A stretch of DNA of 64,000 bases from Allolobophora icterica (taxonomy: Eukaryota > Annelida > Clitellata > Crassiclitellata > Lumbricidae): positions 44,271,791 through 44,335,790 of the forward strand of contig OY744613.1 in NCBI GenBank assembly GCA_963556255.1, given 5' to 3'. The translations under genes were made by a program, and so were the position numbers. The notes beneath the pieces are model-generated. The model saw only the letters and a list, made by a program, of their open reading frames with translations. It was not told where the DNA came from and ran no database searches. Within the stretch, counting starts at the first letter, position 1. Each line of letters opens with the position of its first letter. Of the stretch, positions 22,745 to 33,472 are shown one piece after another.

Positions 22745-25375
22745 ATGGCTACATTTGGGTCTGATACATCGGCAACCGCTTCTCCGGTTGGGAGTGTCCT
22801 TCACTCTCCGGTGACTAAGCCTTTGAGTTTGTACGACATTTTCGATATGTCGGCTGACGAATTAAGACTTGAATTAGAGAAGTTAGATCAAGACACTAGA
22901 GGCATGAGTAAGCCTCAAATGCAGAAACTTCTTGCTAAATTGAGAACGCAGGAAAAAGAAGTGTTCCATTTTGGATTTAGACCGCAGGAGATTGGGTCTC
23001 GGGAAGCGGTAGAAAAGACTGAATTGACGAAGTTAGATAGTGACAGAGAATTTCAATTGGAGAAATTGAGAATAGAGAGTGAAGACAGAAAGCAAGAACG
23101 AGAGGCTGAAGACAGAAAGCGAGAACGAGAGGCTGAAGACAGAAAGCAAGAACGAGAGGCTGAAGACAGAAAGGCTGAAATGCAGGAAAAATTGAAGATG
23201 GAGGAAAGAGAACGAGTGAGGAAAGCGGAGAGTGAAAAGGCTGAATTGCAGGAAAAATTGAAGATGGAGGAAAGAGAACGTGTGAGGAGAGCAGAGGGCG
23301 AAGACAAAGAGAGGCAGAGACAATATGAGTTCGAGCTAAAGCGCATCGAGGCTAAGGTTTTGAACCCAGGTCCCGAACAGGACAAAGATGTGTTTCGCAT
23401 AGCTTCTGCCATCAAATTGGTCCATAAATTTGATGAGACGAATATAGAGCATTATTTTGTTTCATTTGAGAAGGCTATGACTATTCATAAATTTTCAAGA
23501 GATAAATGGACTGCTTTGTTACACCCTCAATTAACTGGTAAAGCCCAACAGGTTTTTTCGGAGTTATCTCTTGAGGGCTGCAAGAATTATGACACCCTAA
23601 AACAGGCTTTGTTGACTGCATTCGCTAGGGTGCCGGAATTCTATAGGAAGAGCTTTAGAACTTTGGTTAAGGGTGCGCAGGAGACTTACTCTGCTTTCGC
23701 TTTCCGCTTGGCGTTACCTTTTCAAAGGTGGCTGGAAGGTGAAAATGCGTTTAATGACTTGACTAAGGCCTTTGAAGTCTTTAAACTTGAGCAATTTGTG
23801 ACTTGCTTGCCCGTTGAAATCCATAGATGGATAATTGACAAAAAGCCCGCGACAGTTTCAGACGCCGCGAAGTTGGCAGACGAATTTGCTATTCTATATA
23901 AGCCCTTCCCTGTGCATGCTTCTGTCTTGCATTCAAATGATGAAAAATGGGAAAATTTTGGATTTGGTCGTGATTCGGGTCGTGGAGCTAAAACTCATTG
24001 GTCGCCGAAAAATTTTCGTAAAGAGGGCAAATTTCACAAGTCATGGGAGTCCCTGATTGTTTGTACTTACTGCGGTAAATCTAATCATGGGGTTTCTTCA
24101 TGTTACAAATTACATCCAGAATTGAGGTCAAGACGGGATTTCGCTGCTCTGCAGAACACCAGTCCTAAGAATGTAGAATTAGTTATGGGCGTAGATACGT
24201 CTGTACAAGTGAAGGATGGGCCGACTAAAATGGTCGACGCTGGCTACTTGTCATTCTGTTCGTCTGGCTATGTGTATACGCCCACTGGACTTTCTCGCAA
24301 TATTGTTGTGTTAAGAGATACTGGTTCTTTGCAAAGCTTGGCTAGCAAGGAATTATTGCATGCTAATGAGTTCTGTTACACCGGTGAGGTTCGCCTTATT
24401 AGAGGTATCTCGGGTGTCACGCTTCGTGTTCCTTTGGTTGAAATTCGAGTTGAGTCTAAATTTGCTAACGGCACTATCTTATGTGGGTTGGTAGACCATT
24501 TGCCACCTGGCATTCACGTTCTAATTGGTAACGACTTGGATAGTCCACAAGATGAGATAAATGTGGGAGTGACTACACGCGCTCAAGTTAAATTGACCGA
24601 TTCTGGCTCATTACTTGTGTCGCATACTCAATCTGTAGAAGATAAGTCTGCTGATATAAATGTGCAGTTAGACGTAGACTTGAGTGCCTTATTCAAAGAG
24701 TCTACTGCAGTGCATGCTGATTTAACCAATGTAGTGTCGCGCGAGAATTTAATTGATATGCAGAAAGCCGATGCGTCTTTGCTTCCCTTGTATCAGCCGG
24801 TTGAGCGAAGGGATGGTCAATATATGGAACGCCAATCGTATTCGATTGTTAACGGAATTTTGGTGAGGCAGTGGAAGGATTTAGATACGCCTGATGATTT
24901 AGGGTATACGCAAATTGTTGTTCCTACGCAGTCGCGTGCTAAGTTATTGTACGTTGCTCATGATATGCCTGCAAGTGTGAATGTGTCTGGGTCGCCTAAA
25001 TTAGAAGAGGTGGTCGCAAATAGTCCTTTGGATTTTGTGCAACGGGATGAATTGCTGGGCATGCTTAGTACGTTTAAGGGTGTGTTTAGCGATGTACCTG
25101 GCAAGACTTCACTTATTGCACACCGTATTGAGTTGATACCTGGTGCACGACCAGTACGACAGACAGCCTATCGGTTGCATCCTGAGCGTATGGCACAGGT
25201 AGACAAAGAGATTAAAGGCCTAATTGAAGAAGGCATTGTAGAGGAGTCCGAAAGTGCGTGGGCTTCGCCTATTGTACTTGTACCTAAATCGGATGGGTAT
25301 CTGCGGCTGTGCACAGACTTTCGTAAGTTGAATGCGCTTACGGTAGCCGATCCTGAAAATAAGAAGCAGGTTTAA
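22745..25375 (+). CDS. Gag-Pol frame of the LTR element (ends in an in-frame stop)
   Basis: ATG at 22745 opens MATFGSDTSATASP. A coiled-coil, E/K-rich block spans 23020-23340. A capsid-like region follows, with a stretch resembling the SCAN fold (FEVFKLEQFVTCLPVEIHRW, near 23767-23826). A CCHC knuckle, CTYCGKSNHGVSSC, starts at 24062. A retropepsin DTGS is near 24320. An integrase zinc-domain remnant (about 24741-24970) stops after its first His. RT fingers (SPIVLVPKSDGYLRLC, near 25267-25314) follow and end at TAA 25373-25375. The palm with YxDD is absent. Confidence 0.85.
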   Translation: MATFGSDTSATASPVGSVLHSPVTKPLSLYDIFDMSADELRLELEKLDQDTRGMSKPQMQKLLAKLRTQEKEVFHFGFRPQEIGSREAVEKTELTKLDSDREFQLEKLRIESEDRKQEREAEDRKREREAEDRKQEREAEDRKAEMQEKLKMEERERVRKAESEKAELQEKLKMEERERVRRAEGEDKERQRQYEFELKRIEAKVLNPGPEQDKDVFRIASAIKLVHKFDETNIEHYFVSFEKAMTIHKFSRDKWTALLHPQLTGKAQQVFSELSLEGCKNYDTLKQALLTAFARVPEFYRKSFRTLVKGAQETYSAFAFRLALPFQRWLEGENAFNDLTKAFEVFKLEQFVTCLPVEIHRWIIDKKPATVSDAAKLADEFAILYKPFPVHASVLHSNDEKWENFGFGRDSGRGAKTHWSPKNFRKEGKFHKSWESLIVCTYCGKSNHGVSSCYKLHPELRSRRDFAALQNTSPKNVELVMGVDTSVQVKDGPTKMVDAGYLSFCSSGYVYTPTGLSRNIVVLRDTGSLQSLASKELLHANEFCYTGEVRLIRGISGVTLRVPLVEIRVESKFANGTILCGLVDHLPPGIHVLIGNDLDSPQDEINVGVTTRAQVKLTDSGSLLVSHTQSVEDKSADINVQLDVDLSALFKESTAVHADLTNVVSRENLIDMQKADASLLPLYQPVERRDGQYMERQSYSIVNGILVRQWKDLDTPDDLGYTQIVVPTQSRAKLLYVAHDMPASVNVSGSPKLEEVVANSPLDFVQRDELLGMLSTFKGVFSDVPGKTSLIAHRIELIPGARPVRQTAYRLHPERMAQVDKEIKGLIEEGIVEESESAWASPIVLVPKSDGYLRLCTDFRKLNALTVADPENKKQV

Positions 25376-25972
25376 TCTTTTCTGGGTTTGCCTGGTTATT
25401 ACCGCAAGTTCCTGCCGCATTACTCTCAGTTAACGTTACCTCTTACTTTGTTACTTAAGAAAGGTCACCGGTTTACTTGGTCTCCTGAGGCTGAGAATGC
25501 ATTCATTGATTTGAAGTCTAGGATGGCTTCACGGCCTATACTTAAACCGCCAGATTTTGACAAACCCTTTTATTTGGCTGTAGATGCTTCGTACTTTTGT
25601 TTGGGAGGTTGTCTATTTCAGATAACGGACGAGATTGAACATACGGTCTGCTACCTGAGTCGGAAGTTGAGTTCGGCGGAAGTACGCTATTCGACCATTG
25701 AAAAGGAGGCACTTGCGCTGGTGGTCGGTGTACGCGCGTTCAGTGTGTACTTTGGTTCCGCTCCAGTGGTTGTTTTTACGGACCATAGTCCACTACAGTT
25801 CATAAATCGCATGGCTCCTTCGAATGCGAAACTTTTGCGATGGAGTCTTGAACTCCAACAGTGCTCATTGAACATTAAGCATCGGCGTGTTGCCAGACAT
25901 ATTAAGTCGCCCCTCAGTTTAAATGTACGAACTTTTCATATATCTCTACGGACTCATAGATTTTTCTACTAG
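25376..25972 (+). pseudogene. RT thumb and RNase H continuation after the stop
   Basis: Still in the Gag-Pol frame: SFLGLPGYYRKF (RT connection), then RNase H with YLAVDASYFCLGG, KEALALVVGVRAF and VVFTDHSPLQF. The frame decays after IKHRRV. No integrase follows, as expected if IN lies upstream. Confidence 0.85.
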
Positions 25973-26082
25973 ACTGTTGCTTTGATGAACTTTGGAGATA
26001 GTTTAAATTCGTTGGCACTTGTGGTTTCTGCATGGTCGGAAACACTTTTAATGTTTCCTCTTTTTCGTAGTGGGGGGGGGTC

Positions 26083-26557
26083 TGTTGGGAGTTGGCCTTC
26101 AGCCATCCCGCCATGATCATCCTCACGTGCACTTACTAGCCTTAGTTAAGACGCACCTCGTTTGAAGCTAAATGTAGGATGGTCTCGTTGACTATATATA
26201 GCAGTGTTCTTGTGTCTACAGGGAGACCGGTTTTAGTTAAGTAAGGCGTAAGCCGTGCACTGGTTGTGTCACGCATTGTAAGTACCCTTTTGTGGTCATT
26301 TTCAGAGAGTGTACCCTGCGTGGTCGCTACTCATGTTTAATTGCCGGTTCTCGAGTTGTATCTTCCTTTGTGGAGTTTGTGTAGGCGTCTTCTCGGAGAG
26401 TCTGTCTTTGACGTTTCGTTTGTCTTGTATGTGTGAGTATCGTTTCAATTATGTACATAGTGTAAATATACGTTTTATCAATATTGCGAAAGTCTTCGTT
26501 TTTCTTGTCATTTCTCATATCATTCTAACTCACATTTCACCTCTAGACTAACAAGCT

Positions 26558-26561
<4 letters not shown>
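26083..26561 (+). repeat. 3' LTR
   Basis: 479 bp, the same length and ends as the 5' LTR. It is preceded by GTGGGGGGGGG (26070-26080), the likely polypurine tract. Confidence 0.95.
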
Positions 26562-26595
<34 letters not shown>

Positions 26596-26604
26596 AGCTT
26601 GTTA

Positions 26605-26682
<78 letters not shown>
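26562..26682. repeat. TA repeat enclosing an inverted LTR-end copy
   Basis: TA units run to 26590. Then 26591-26608 (TTGTTAGCTTGTTAGTCT) is the exact reverse complement of the LTR terminus, followed by more TA units. Confidence 0.9.
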
Positions 26683-26684
<2 letters not shown>

Positions 26685-27237
26685 GCATATTATGTAGGCG
26701 TTTACGTCGTACTAACCATGACTGCTTACTTCCTTCCTTACTTGCTTAAATGTTTCTTTACTTGCCTACTTGCTTTTTGGCGTATTTATTTGCTTCTGTA
26801 GTGACTTTCTAATTTACGTTCTTATTGAATTTCTCAATTATAACGTCCTTACCTTGAAACCTACATACATGCCTACTTACTTAATTTCTTCCACATTTAA
26901 TTCTTTAGTCACTTATTTACTTATTCATTTGCTGCCATTCTTTCTTATCTACTAACTTATTTACATCACGTAAACGTTTTTGTATGGATTGAATTGTCAC
27001 AGCTACACAATGTCCGTCTAGGAAACAATATTTTCTTTCTAAAATGTCGCTGTGTTTGTGTAAGTGCCAAACGGTTTCACTGTTTGATCATGTTTTTTCT
27101 TGTTAACATGTACCAATAATTGATAATTTTTTTTAGAAATAAATGCTGTGAAGAGTAAGGGGAAAAGGGTTGTTAATAAATTATTGTATTACCTTGCGCG
27201 TGATTAACACTGTTAAGGTGATTTTGCCATTTCGTAG

Positions 27238-27398
27238 GATGGACCATGCAAGTACAACTCGTCTAACATAGGAGCAACCTGCAAGAGTCATTTGAATGTT
27301 TCGAAATCAGAATCGGGGCTCGAGGTAGCTGTTTGCTACAATTGGTCCAATTTCGGTAGCCATTGATGCTTCTGGGCCGTTTCGAAGTTACAAAAGTG
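27238..27398 (+). pseudogene. Y1 coding exon 6, frameshifted
   Basis: Acceptor tttcgtag and donor AGTG/GTTAGT match Y3 exon 6. The exon encodes DGPCKYNSSNIGATCKSHLN and on to SKSESGLEVAV, then slips. One T too many in 27332-27334 leads to TGA at 27364. In the shifted frame the family sequence ATIGPISVAIDASG resumes. There is also a 3-nt insertion near 27375. It is 161 nt long against 157 in Y3. Confidence 0.9.
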
Positions 27399-27479
27399 GT
27401 TAGTAGAACAGACGCTAAATAAGGCTTTACAAAGTCTAGTTAGGTATTTAGTTAGTAAGTTATTTGTTTAGTTATAGAC

Positions 27480-27871
27480 CAGTGAGCAATCTAGACGTCT
27501 CTGGGGGGGGGAAATGTCCCCCAGGATTGATGTGTCCCCCCAGAGGCGAACAATATTACAATGTACAGACCATTATTGGAGGAAAAATCCCCCCCAGGAT
27601 CGATGTGGATACATGCTTCCCCCCCCCAGAGAGATGGATTCCTAAAAAAAAGGTCGAGAGCAATTGTTGTAGTAGGAAAAAGTTTGAAAAAGTTAAAAAT
27701 CGGGTGAAGGACTAACAAAAAAAGTCATCAACTTTTTTCGAAGATGAAAATGGAAAAATTACAAACATTTTGAAACTTTTTAAAGATGGAAGACAAAATT
27801 TTTTGTCAATTGTTTGCTCCCCCAGAAACCTGGTTTCCCCTCCCAGACGAGGGGGACTAGATTAAACACTG
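27480..27871. mobile_element. MITE in Y1 intron 6
   Basis: The ends CAGTGAGCAATCTAG and CTAGATTAAACACTG are inverted. The flanking gttatagac is duplicated (27471-27479, 27872-27880). Y3 near 62960 has the empty site. A related right end lies at about 55840-56078. Confidence 0.8.
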
Positions 27872-27899
27872 GTTATAGACTATAGTTAGTTAATTTGTT

Positions 27900-28690
27900 A
27901 GACATTTAGTACAGCGCCTCCGTGTATCTCAAGCCTGACTACAACCTTAATTTTCAACTGTAATCATAACTTTGCATTTCGCCACTCCAAGAAAACAGTA
28001 TTAAGCGGTTTGCAGTCGAAACTGTCCGGGTGGAGAGTTTACCCCATCTCGAAAAGAGCTTCCACAGCGTGGCTGCTGTAATGCACATGGCACCACTGAG
28101 AGCGCCAATAAAGACGAATTCTAGTCCCATGCTTTCACTTCTGTCTGACTCTGATTGATTCTCGAATCAAGTTAAACAGGTCTGGTGACAGGCCGCATCA
28201 TTGCCTTACACCTACTGTGATCTTGAACCTCTCTGTTAGTTCTCCGTCTACTCTGACTGCACTGACTGACTTGCTGCATACATCATCCAGGAGTATCACC
28301 AACTCCTCTGGAATGCCATAGTTCTATAACAGAGTTCATTTAGTTATGTGGGCTAAGGTAATTATTGAACCCAGTAGACACACAGTCGCCTTAGAAGCTG
28401 TAGGAGTTTGAAATGGGATTCGTTGTGATGACAACTCCAGGTTAACTGTATTCACCTGGCCAACTTCTAGAAAGCGCCAAAGAAAAGCTAGGAGCAAGGA
28501 TTCCAGTTATTGACAAGTAGGTTGTTCGGTAAAATAGACCGTACAACATATGGACATTCTAGAACCTTCTGGAAAGAGTGATCTATCCACGTCATGATAG
28601 GATTTCTATTCGTCAGTAGATGTAGGTAGATTTGACTAAGGACAACCTTCCAGTATAGCTTAGCTAATGCCAATCTAAGAATCTAAGGTA
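27900..28690. other. Y1 intron 6 segment, no gene
   Basis: It aligns in part with Y3 62990-63290. No feature beyond short stray frames. Confidence 0.4.
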
Positions 28691-29060
28691 GAAGGCTTAA
28701 CCCGTTAATGACCACTTTTTATTCAGTGGCCAGATTTTGATGTTCTTTTGCACATTGAGTCCTTATAATAAAAGTACACTGGGGCCAAAAATTTTAAAAC
28801 ATATCTTTATTGGTTGCAGAGATATGTAGGTGTCCTTTTAAAAGGACGCTGAGCACATACGAGTCCAAACGCTACTAAGAATAAACTGTGTTGCTTTATA
28901 GCATTATCATAGTAATAGAAACAGCTGTGGAATATCAAACCAAACAATACAGATATCAGTGACTTTGTATCATAGTGCCAATGTCGTTTGATGTAAAAAA
29001 AATAAGTAAGCAAACATTTTCTGTATTACCCAGTTGCGAACAGCATTCTGGGAACACTCA

Positions 29061-29600
29061 TTATACGACAAAATCATAAAGCATACAAATTGTCAGGGTC
29101 TGACAGCAGTGATTATTGGCCAATGTCTCAGCTTTCAATGTGGTGTGATGGTGATATTTCAGTTGATCTCTTTTAAAAGGACTGTGGAAGGCAGCAAAGC
29201 AGTCGACATGTAAAGCAACAAGACATTTACTACACTGACGTGAAACTTTCTTTCCACACCTCATCTGCTTTGGAATGCTTTCGACGGTGTGATCCATGTG
29301 GTCATATCTCACCTCTGGCAGCACTCGCTTCCTCTGCATTATGCAGGGTTCATGATTCCGTTCTGAGCGGGTTGAGTATTTCAGAAGATATGCATTGACA
29401 ATGCGCCGTTCAAATTCCAAGAGATCAAGTTTCTCAGTTGCACTGGAATGACCATGTCCATGGAAAATCCAAGCATTGTAAACGGATGCACTGACCAAGA
29501 AGGAGAAGACTGGCCACTACCACTTCTTAGTGAGGATAGAGATCCGGTAGGTTGCAATGTTTTGGTCAGCTCGATCGACGCCACCCATGAATCTATTGTA
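29061..29600 (-). pseudogene. piggyBac transposase C-terminal remnant
   Basis: Reading from 29600 down: VVSAYNRFMGGVDRADQN (the MGGVDxxDQ block), a stop near 29516 in place of a Trp of the KWW stretch, then VSASVYNAW and, near 29230-29280, a Cys-rich C-terminus MRCGKKVSRQCSKC with VDCF. The N-terminal half with the first catalytic Asp residues is not recognisable. Confidence 0.8.
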
Positions 29601-29885
29601 GGCACTGACCACTTGTGGCTGAGGGATAGAGATGGCCTTCTTGTCCTTGTTTGACCAACGCCGTGCTTGACCTAGTGGTGCTGCAGAATGACAGTTTGAT
29701 GCCAGTGTAATAATGTTCCTGCCGTGCCATTGAACTAAGAAGACCTCGACAATGCAATGTGAGGCCTTCTCGGTGGCTGGGCCTTCTATCTGGAGTGGAC
29801 TCTCCTTGAAGCCGCGTGTTCAGCATAGGGATAATTCATGTACTTTTTTTATCAGCATTTGAAAACTCTTCTTTTTCGCCGGGGC

Positions 29886-29950
29886 TGGACTGGGAGCGCT
29901 TCTGAGTAGATATCTTGAAAAGGCGGTATACAAATTTATTGAATAAATGA
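29886..29950 (+). mobile_element. L2/SINE 3' tail fragment
   Basis: GGGAGCGCTTCTGAGTAGAT then GGCGGTATACAAATTTATTG and AATAAATGAATG match the tails of the SINEs and the L2 LINE in this window. It lies inside the piggyBac. Confidence 0.6.
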
Positions 29951-30779
29951 ATGAATGAAAATAAGATTCCAAATTTGGGAGATGAATAAGAATGAGTGAC
30001 TAAAACGTAAGCCTGTCAGTGATGGTTTGCACACTGAACCAAAACCCATATTACGGTACCATATGTGCTCAGCGTCCTTTTAAAAGGACGGCAAGTTTCC
30101 GTCAAAAATTTCCAAAATGAAAAAACTGTTTTTGGGGAAAATGAAATGGTAAAGGAATGCAGTCATATAATAGCTACTCAAAACTCCAAAGAAAACTATT
30201 TTATATAATAGCTGAATAATAAAAATAAATTACTATTTCTTCTTGATGGACGGCATTTCTGGATCCCAAAATTTCGCAACTTTGAGTGTTAAAAACACAA
30301 ACAAAATAAAAAAAATTTGTAAATTTTTGCACTGATATTTGTTTAACAACATCAGTGAAGCGCCAGAAAACAAAAAATATGAAATAATTTGATGTGATCT
30401 AAAAAATAAATAAGTAAATATTACTGTCCTTTTAAAAGGACATGGTCATTAACGGGTTAAACATGGACCTCAGAATAACTTAGATATGTAAGTCAGTGAG
30501 AAGTCAATAGAGTAGAGTCGAAGTCAGAGTCAGCAGTCAGTCGAGGCAGAATGAAGTTTAGACTGCGCATTTTGTAATCGGCTGACATGTCTAGTGTAAA
30601 GTAGACACTATAGGCGTTCATCTTAAGAAGTCTAGAATAGAAGTTCTGGTAGCCGTTGCAGTATCGTGACTATCTCTTCATCGTTTGTGTAACTGAACAT
30701 TCGTCTGCTATTGAACTCTGTAACCGTAAAGAGACATTCGTATCGAATGATAATAAAGACATTTCTGCAGAAAATAGCA

Positions 30780-31300
30780 GAAAACAATTCTGTCATAGTT
30801 TCTTAGTCCCTGTGGCTGCACACTATCGAATGCCTGTTTGAAATCTATGAAATGGTACAAAGTTCGATTTGTTTAAAGTACTTTTCAAATAGCTGTCAGC
30901 GACGAGTTGATCGAGGGTACCACTTCCTGCTCTGAATCTTACCTTTTCCTCAATTACCACCGCCTCGACATAATTCCTCAGACGTTGTTGTAGTATCCAT
31001 ATGTAGATTTATCCAGGAGCACTGAACAGACTAATGCCTGAATAATTACAATTTGTCTTATGTATTGAAACACTTATAGCCTTTCTCCAATTAGTTGGGC
31101 ACTCCTTTTCTGGTTGATTTTGTAGCATGACACGTGTAACATTTCTCTCCGGCTTGCATAAGTTCTACCATAGCATTATACACTCCTGGTGCCTTCCTCT
31201 TTTTACAGCTCTCTAAAAGCTTCCTCTATCTCCTCTCTCAGGATGTTCTCCTTGTGCTCATGGCAATTACTTGTTGGTATTTCATCAAAGTAGAGTCTTG
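30780..31300 (-). pseudogene. LINE reverse transcriptase fragment (RTE/L1-like)
   Basis: Broken minus-strand frames read REEIEEAFRELKKRKAPG, then NWRKAISVSIHK, RAGSGTLDQL and IDFKQAFDSV in the order found in non-LTR RT domains 0 to A. Several frameshifts and stops occur. The clade is uncertain. Confidence 0.6.
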
Positions 31301-31604
31301 TTCTCAAGATCTTCTCACTATGTGCATGTAAATTTGCATGTATGCAGCGATGTGTGTATGTTTGTGTGCATGGGTGTTAACTGCGACGGAGTCAATGGCA
31401 GCCTGACATGCAGTGTGCTTGGATGCGTGCGTGACTGTATTTCGTAAATGGCTTAGAATGGAATCATGTGCGCTTGAATGCGTTCTAACGTCGACGGAGG
31501 TATGAAATACGGATCGTCGGATGTTAGTCTACGTTGTTCCTTTCGTCTAAGAAATCTACTTTCATTCCTTCCTTTATCCATCCCACCGACCGAATTCCTA
31601 CACT

Positions 31605-31843
31605 ACATTTATTTATTCCGGATATTTCTATAGCGCCTCTTCAAGTCAACTACTACTATTTCTACTCAGAGGCGCTCCCGACTACAGCATTGATACTGTG
31701 CCGGAGTTTTCACGCCGAAGCGCCACGAGCAATTGCGAGTGAAGGACTTGCCCAAGGTCCGTACGCAGCGGCAAGAGTGGGATTCGAACCTTCAACCCTC
31801 CGGTCACAAGGCGCCGAACTGACCACTGAGCCACCACGCCCCA
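31605..31843 (-). mobile_element. tRNA-derived SINE with L2-type tail, copy 2
   Basis: Same family as 19862-20106: head TGGGGCGTGGTGGCTCAGTG, B box GGTTCGAATCCCAC, tail GAAATATCCGGAATAAAT. Confidence 0.85.
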
Positions 31844-31910
31844 TTGGTCAGAGCGTGTGCATGCATGCATGTATGTACAGTATTCATGTACGTAAGCATG
31901 CACATTTGAA

Positions 31911-33348
31911 GAGCTGAAATGCAAAACCCGATAAGTGCAATTTTTTCATAAATTGACTTTTTGGTGCCAGCGTGATCAGCTAACTGAAATGCATCTATTA
32001 AAACTGTTTTTGAGGTGCAGAACCAGATAATACCATGAATAATTATATGACAAACTTTGGTTAGTAATGCAAAACCAGACAATTACAGACTGATATTTCG
32101 TGCAGAATCAGACAATTACATTGACCAATAGGAAGCGTCGATTTTTACGGTATACAAAATGGCGGACGTGAACGAAACAACATCGAATGCAGATAATATT
32201 AATCGATTTAGCGATTGTTTTGACAATATTCTGGTTTCTGATGGTAACACAGTTCTAAGTCGAAAACGCAAAGCAAAAGGATCAAACCGAGAATTAGGTA
32301 AACAGAAACGGTGAGTTGACAATTCATACTAAATTACTGCGTCATTGCTCGATTGGCTAATCTCAGAGGAGTTTGGGTCCCATGCTTCTGCTGACCTTCA
32401 GAATGATGTTCAATGCCTTAGATCCTTTCCTGGAAATTTATTCCTGCCATGTCCGAGTTAGCCTGCTTGTAGTTACAATTTTATTTTGTCATCCTGAATT
32501 GAACTGCACTTGCATCCCCAGTTAATGAAGGTCACTGAAAGAGGAACGCTACTGCGGCCATGTGGCTATTAACCAGACCCAGTATCAACTGCTATAAAAA
32601 TCATGGACTGTTCTGTGTACTATTTACTTGGTGCGTACAATAGATTGTTTGAAGGATGGTTGTCGCCACTTGGCTTAACTAGTTGCTTTGTATTTTTGTT
32701 TTGAAGACACACAGTTGCCACGAGATCGGACTCGTTTATCTTGCGCCTTGCTTCATGCACTCATTCTGGTACTATACGGAAGAATGAAACTACTATGTTC
32801 AAGTGCTCAGATGTGTCACTGGAAGATGTTCTGACAATCAGGAATAAACAACTTTTTAAAAGCAGCAGTAACCTAAATCATTGGCTTTGAATTATAAATT
32901 GTTACTAAAATAAACACTCATAAAGAGTCGGTGCTTTCATTTAAACTATTAAGGTTTTATATAAAATTGCTCTTTTGATAAAAATTACAACGGAGCTGTT
33001 AGAGTAGTATAACTCAGATCATGTATGTGTTAAAAAAGAGCTGTACTAAATTCAGTTCTGGGCCTTTTTCAAGTCAAAACTGATATGCTACCTTGCGCCT
33101 TGACCTGCAAAACCAGATAAATTATGATTTGATGTGCAAAACCCGATAATTCCAAAGTTTACACCTTTATATCAACTCACCCTAAATGATAGGATTTTCA
33201 AAAACAGGTTCAATTAACTCTGATTCCTTGTAAATAATCAGTGGAAGTTGTATATTGTTTAATTTTTGTCGCATTTTTACGTTCTCAGTTTTTCTCACTT
33301 TTCTCAGAATAGTTGAAAATGGATTTGTCTGGTTCTGCATTTCAACTC
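31911..33348. mobile_element. inverted-repeat element with repeated subterminal units
   Basis: The ends GAGCTGAAATGCAAAACC and, inverted, GAGTTGAAATGCAGAACC match. The unit GCAAAACCAGATAAT (with variants) recurs near 31923, 32016, 32068, 32102, 33107 and 33136. No clear target duplication was found. The interior contains a two-exon frame (32159-32890). The superfamily is not known. Confidence 0.6.
32159..32890 (+). CDS. putative two-exon gene inside the element
   Basis: ATG at 32159 sits in a good context (caaaATGGCGG). Exon 1, 32159-32310, ends CAGAAACG/GTGAGT in phase 2. A pyrimidine-rich tract and acceptor (gttttgaag) lead to exon 2, 32707-32890, which restores frame and ends in TGA. The joined product is 111 residues: an acidic start, a basic stretch (SRKRKAKGSNRELGKQKR), then C..H..C and the block KCSDVSLEDVLTIRN. 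It may be a transposon N-terminal domain or a captured host exon pair. I do not recognise the family. The pairing is inferred from phases and splice signals only. Confidence 0.5.
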
Positions 33349-33472
33349 CTCATTTATGCATGCATGTGTTTATGTATGCCCGAATACATAATTGCATACA
33401 TGAATGCGTGTATGCACGTATATATGTAAGCATGACTTCCCTCTCAATTAAACAACATTTGGTTTTTGTTAG

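Larger units (their letters stand above)
22147..26561 (+). mobile_element. Gmr1-like Ty3/gypsy LTR retrotransposon, internally deleted, young
   Basis: Two 479-bp LTRs (TG..CA) differ at one position by my reading, so the insertion is recent. The primer site TGGGGGCTCGTC matches a tRNA-Pro type site. A G-rich polypurine tract (26070-26080) precedes the 3' LTR. One frame (ATG 22745) encodes Gag with a zinc knuckle, protease (DTG), an integrase N-terminal remnant, then RT and RNase H. The order PR-IN-RT-RH is that of Gmr1-like elements rather than ordinary gypsy. The catalytic parts of IN and RT are deleted, so it is non-autonomous. Confidence 0.9.
28701..30456 (-). mobile_element. piggyBac transposon, decayed
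   Basis: The ends CCCGTTAATGACCA and TGGTCATTAACGGG are inverted and flanked by TTAA at 28697-28700 and 30457-30460, the piggyBac target. Subterminal GTCCTTTTAAAAGGAC palindromes occur near 28835, 30068 and 30426. The minus strand keeps the C-terminal part of a transposase. An L2-type tail fragment (29886-29950) is nested. Confidence 0.9.

Noticed and set aside
22607..23415. Minus-strand frames rich in Ser, Leu and Phe over the gag region
   Set aside because: They are antisense to the charged coiled-coil part of Gag.
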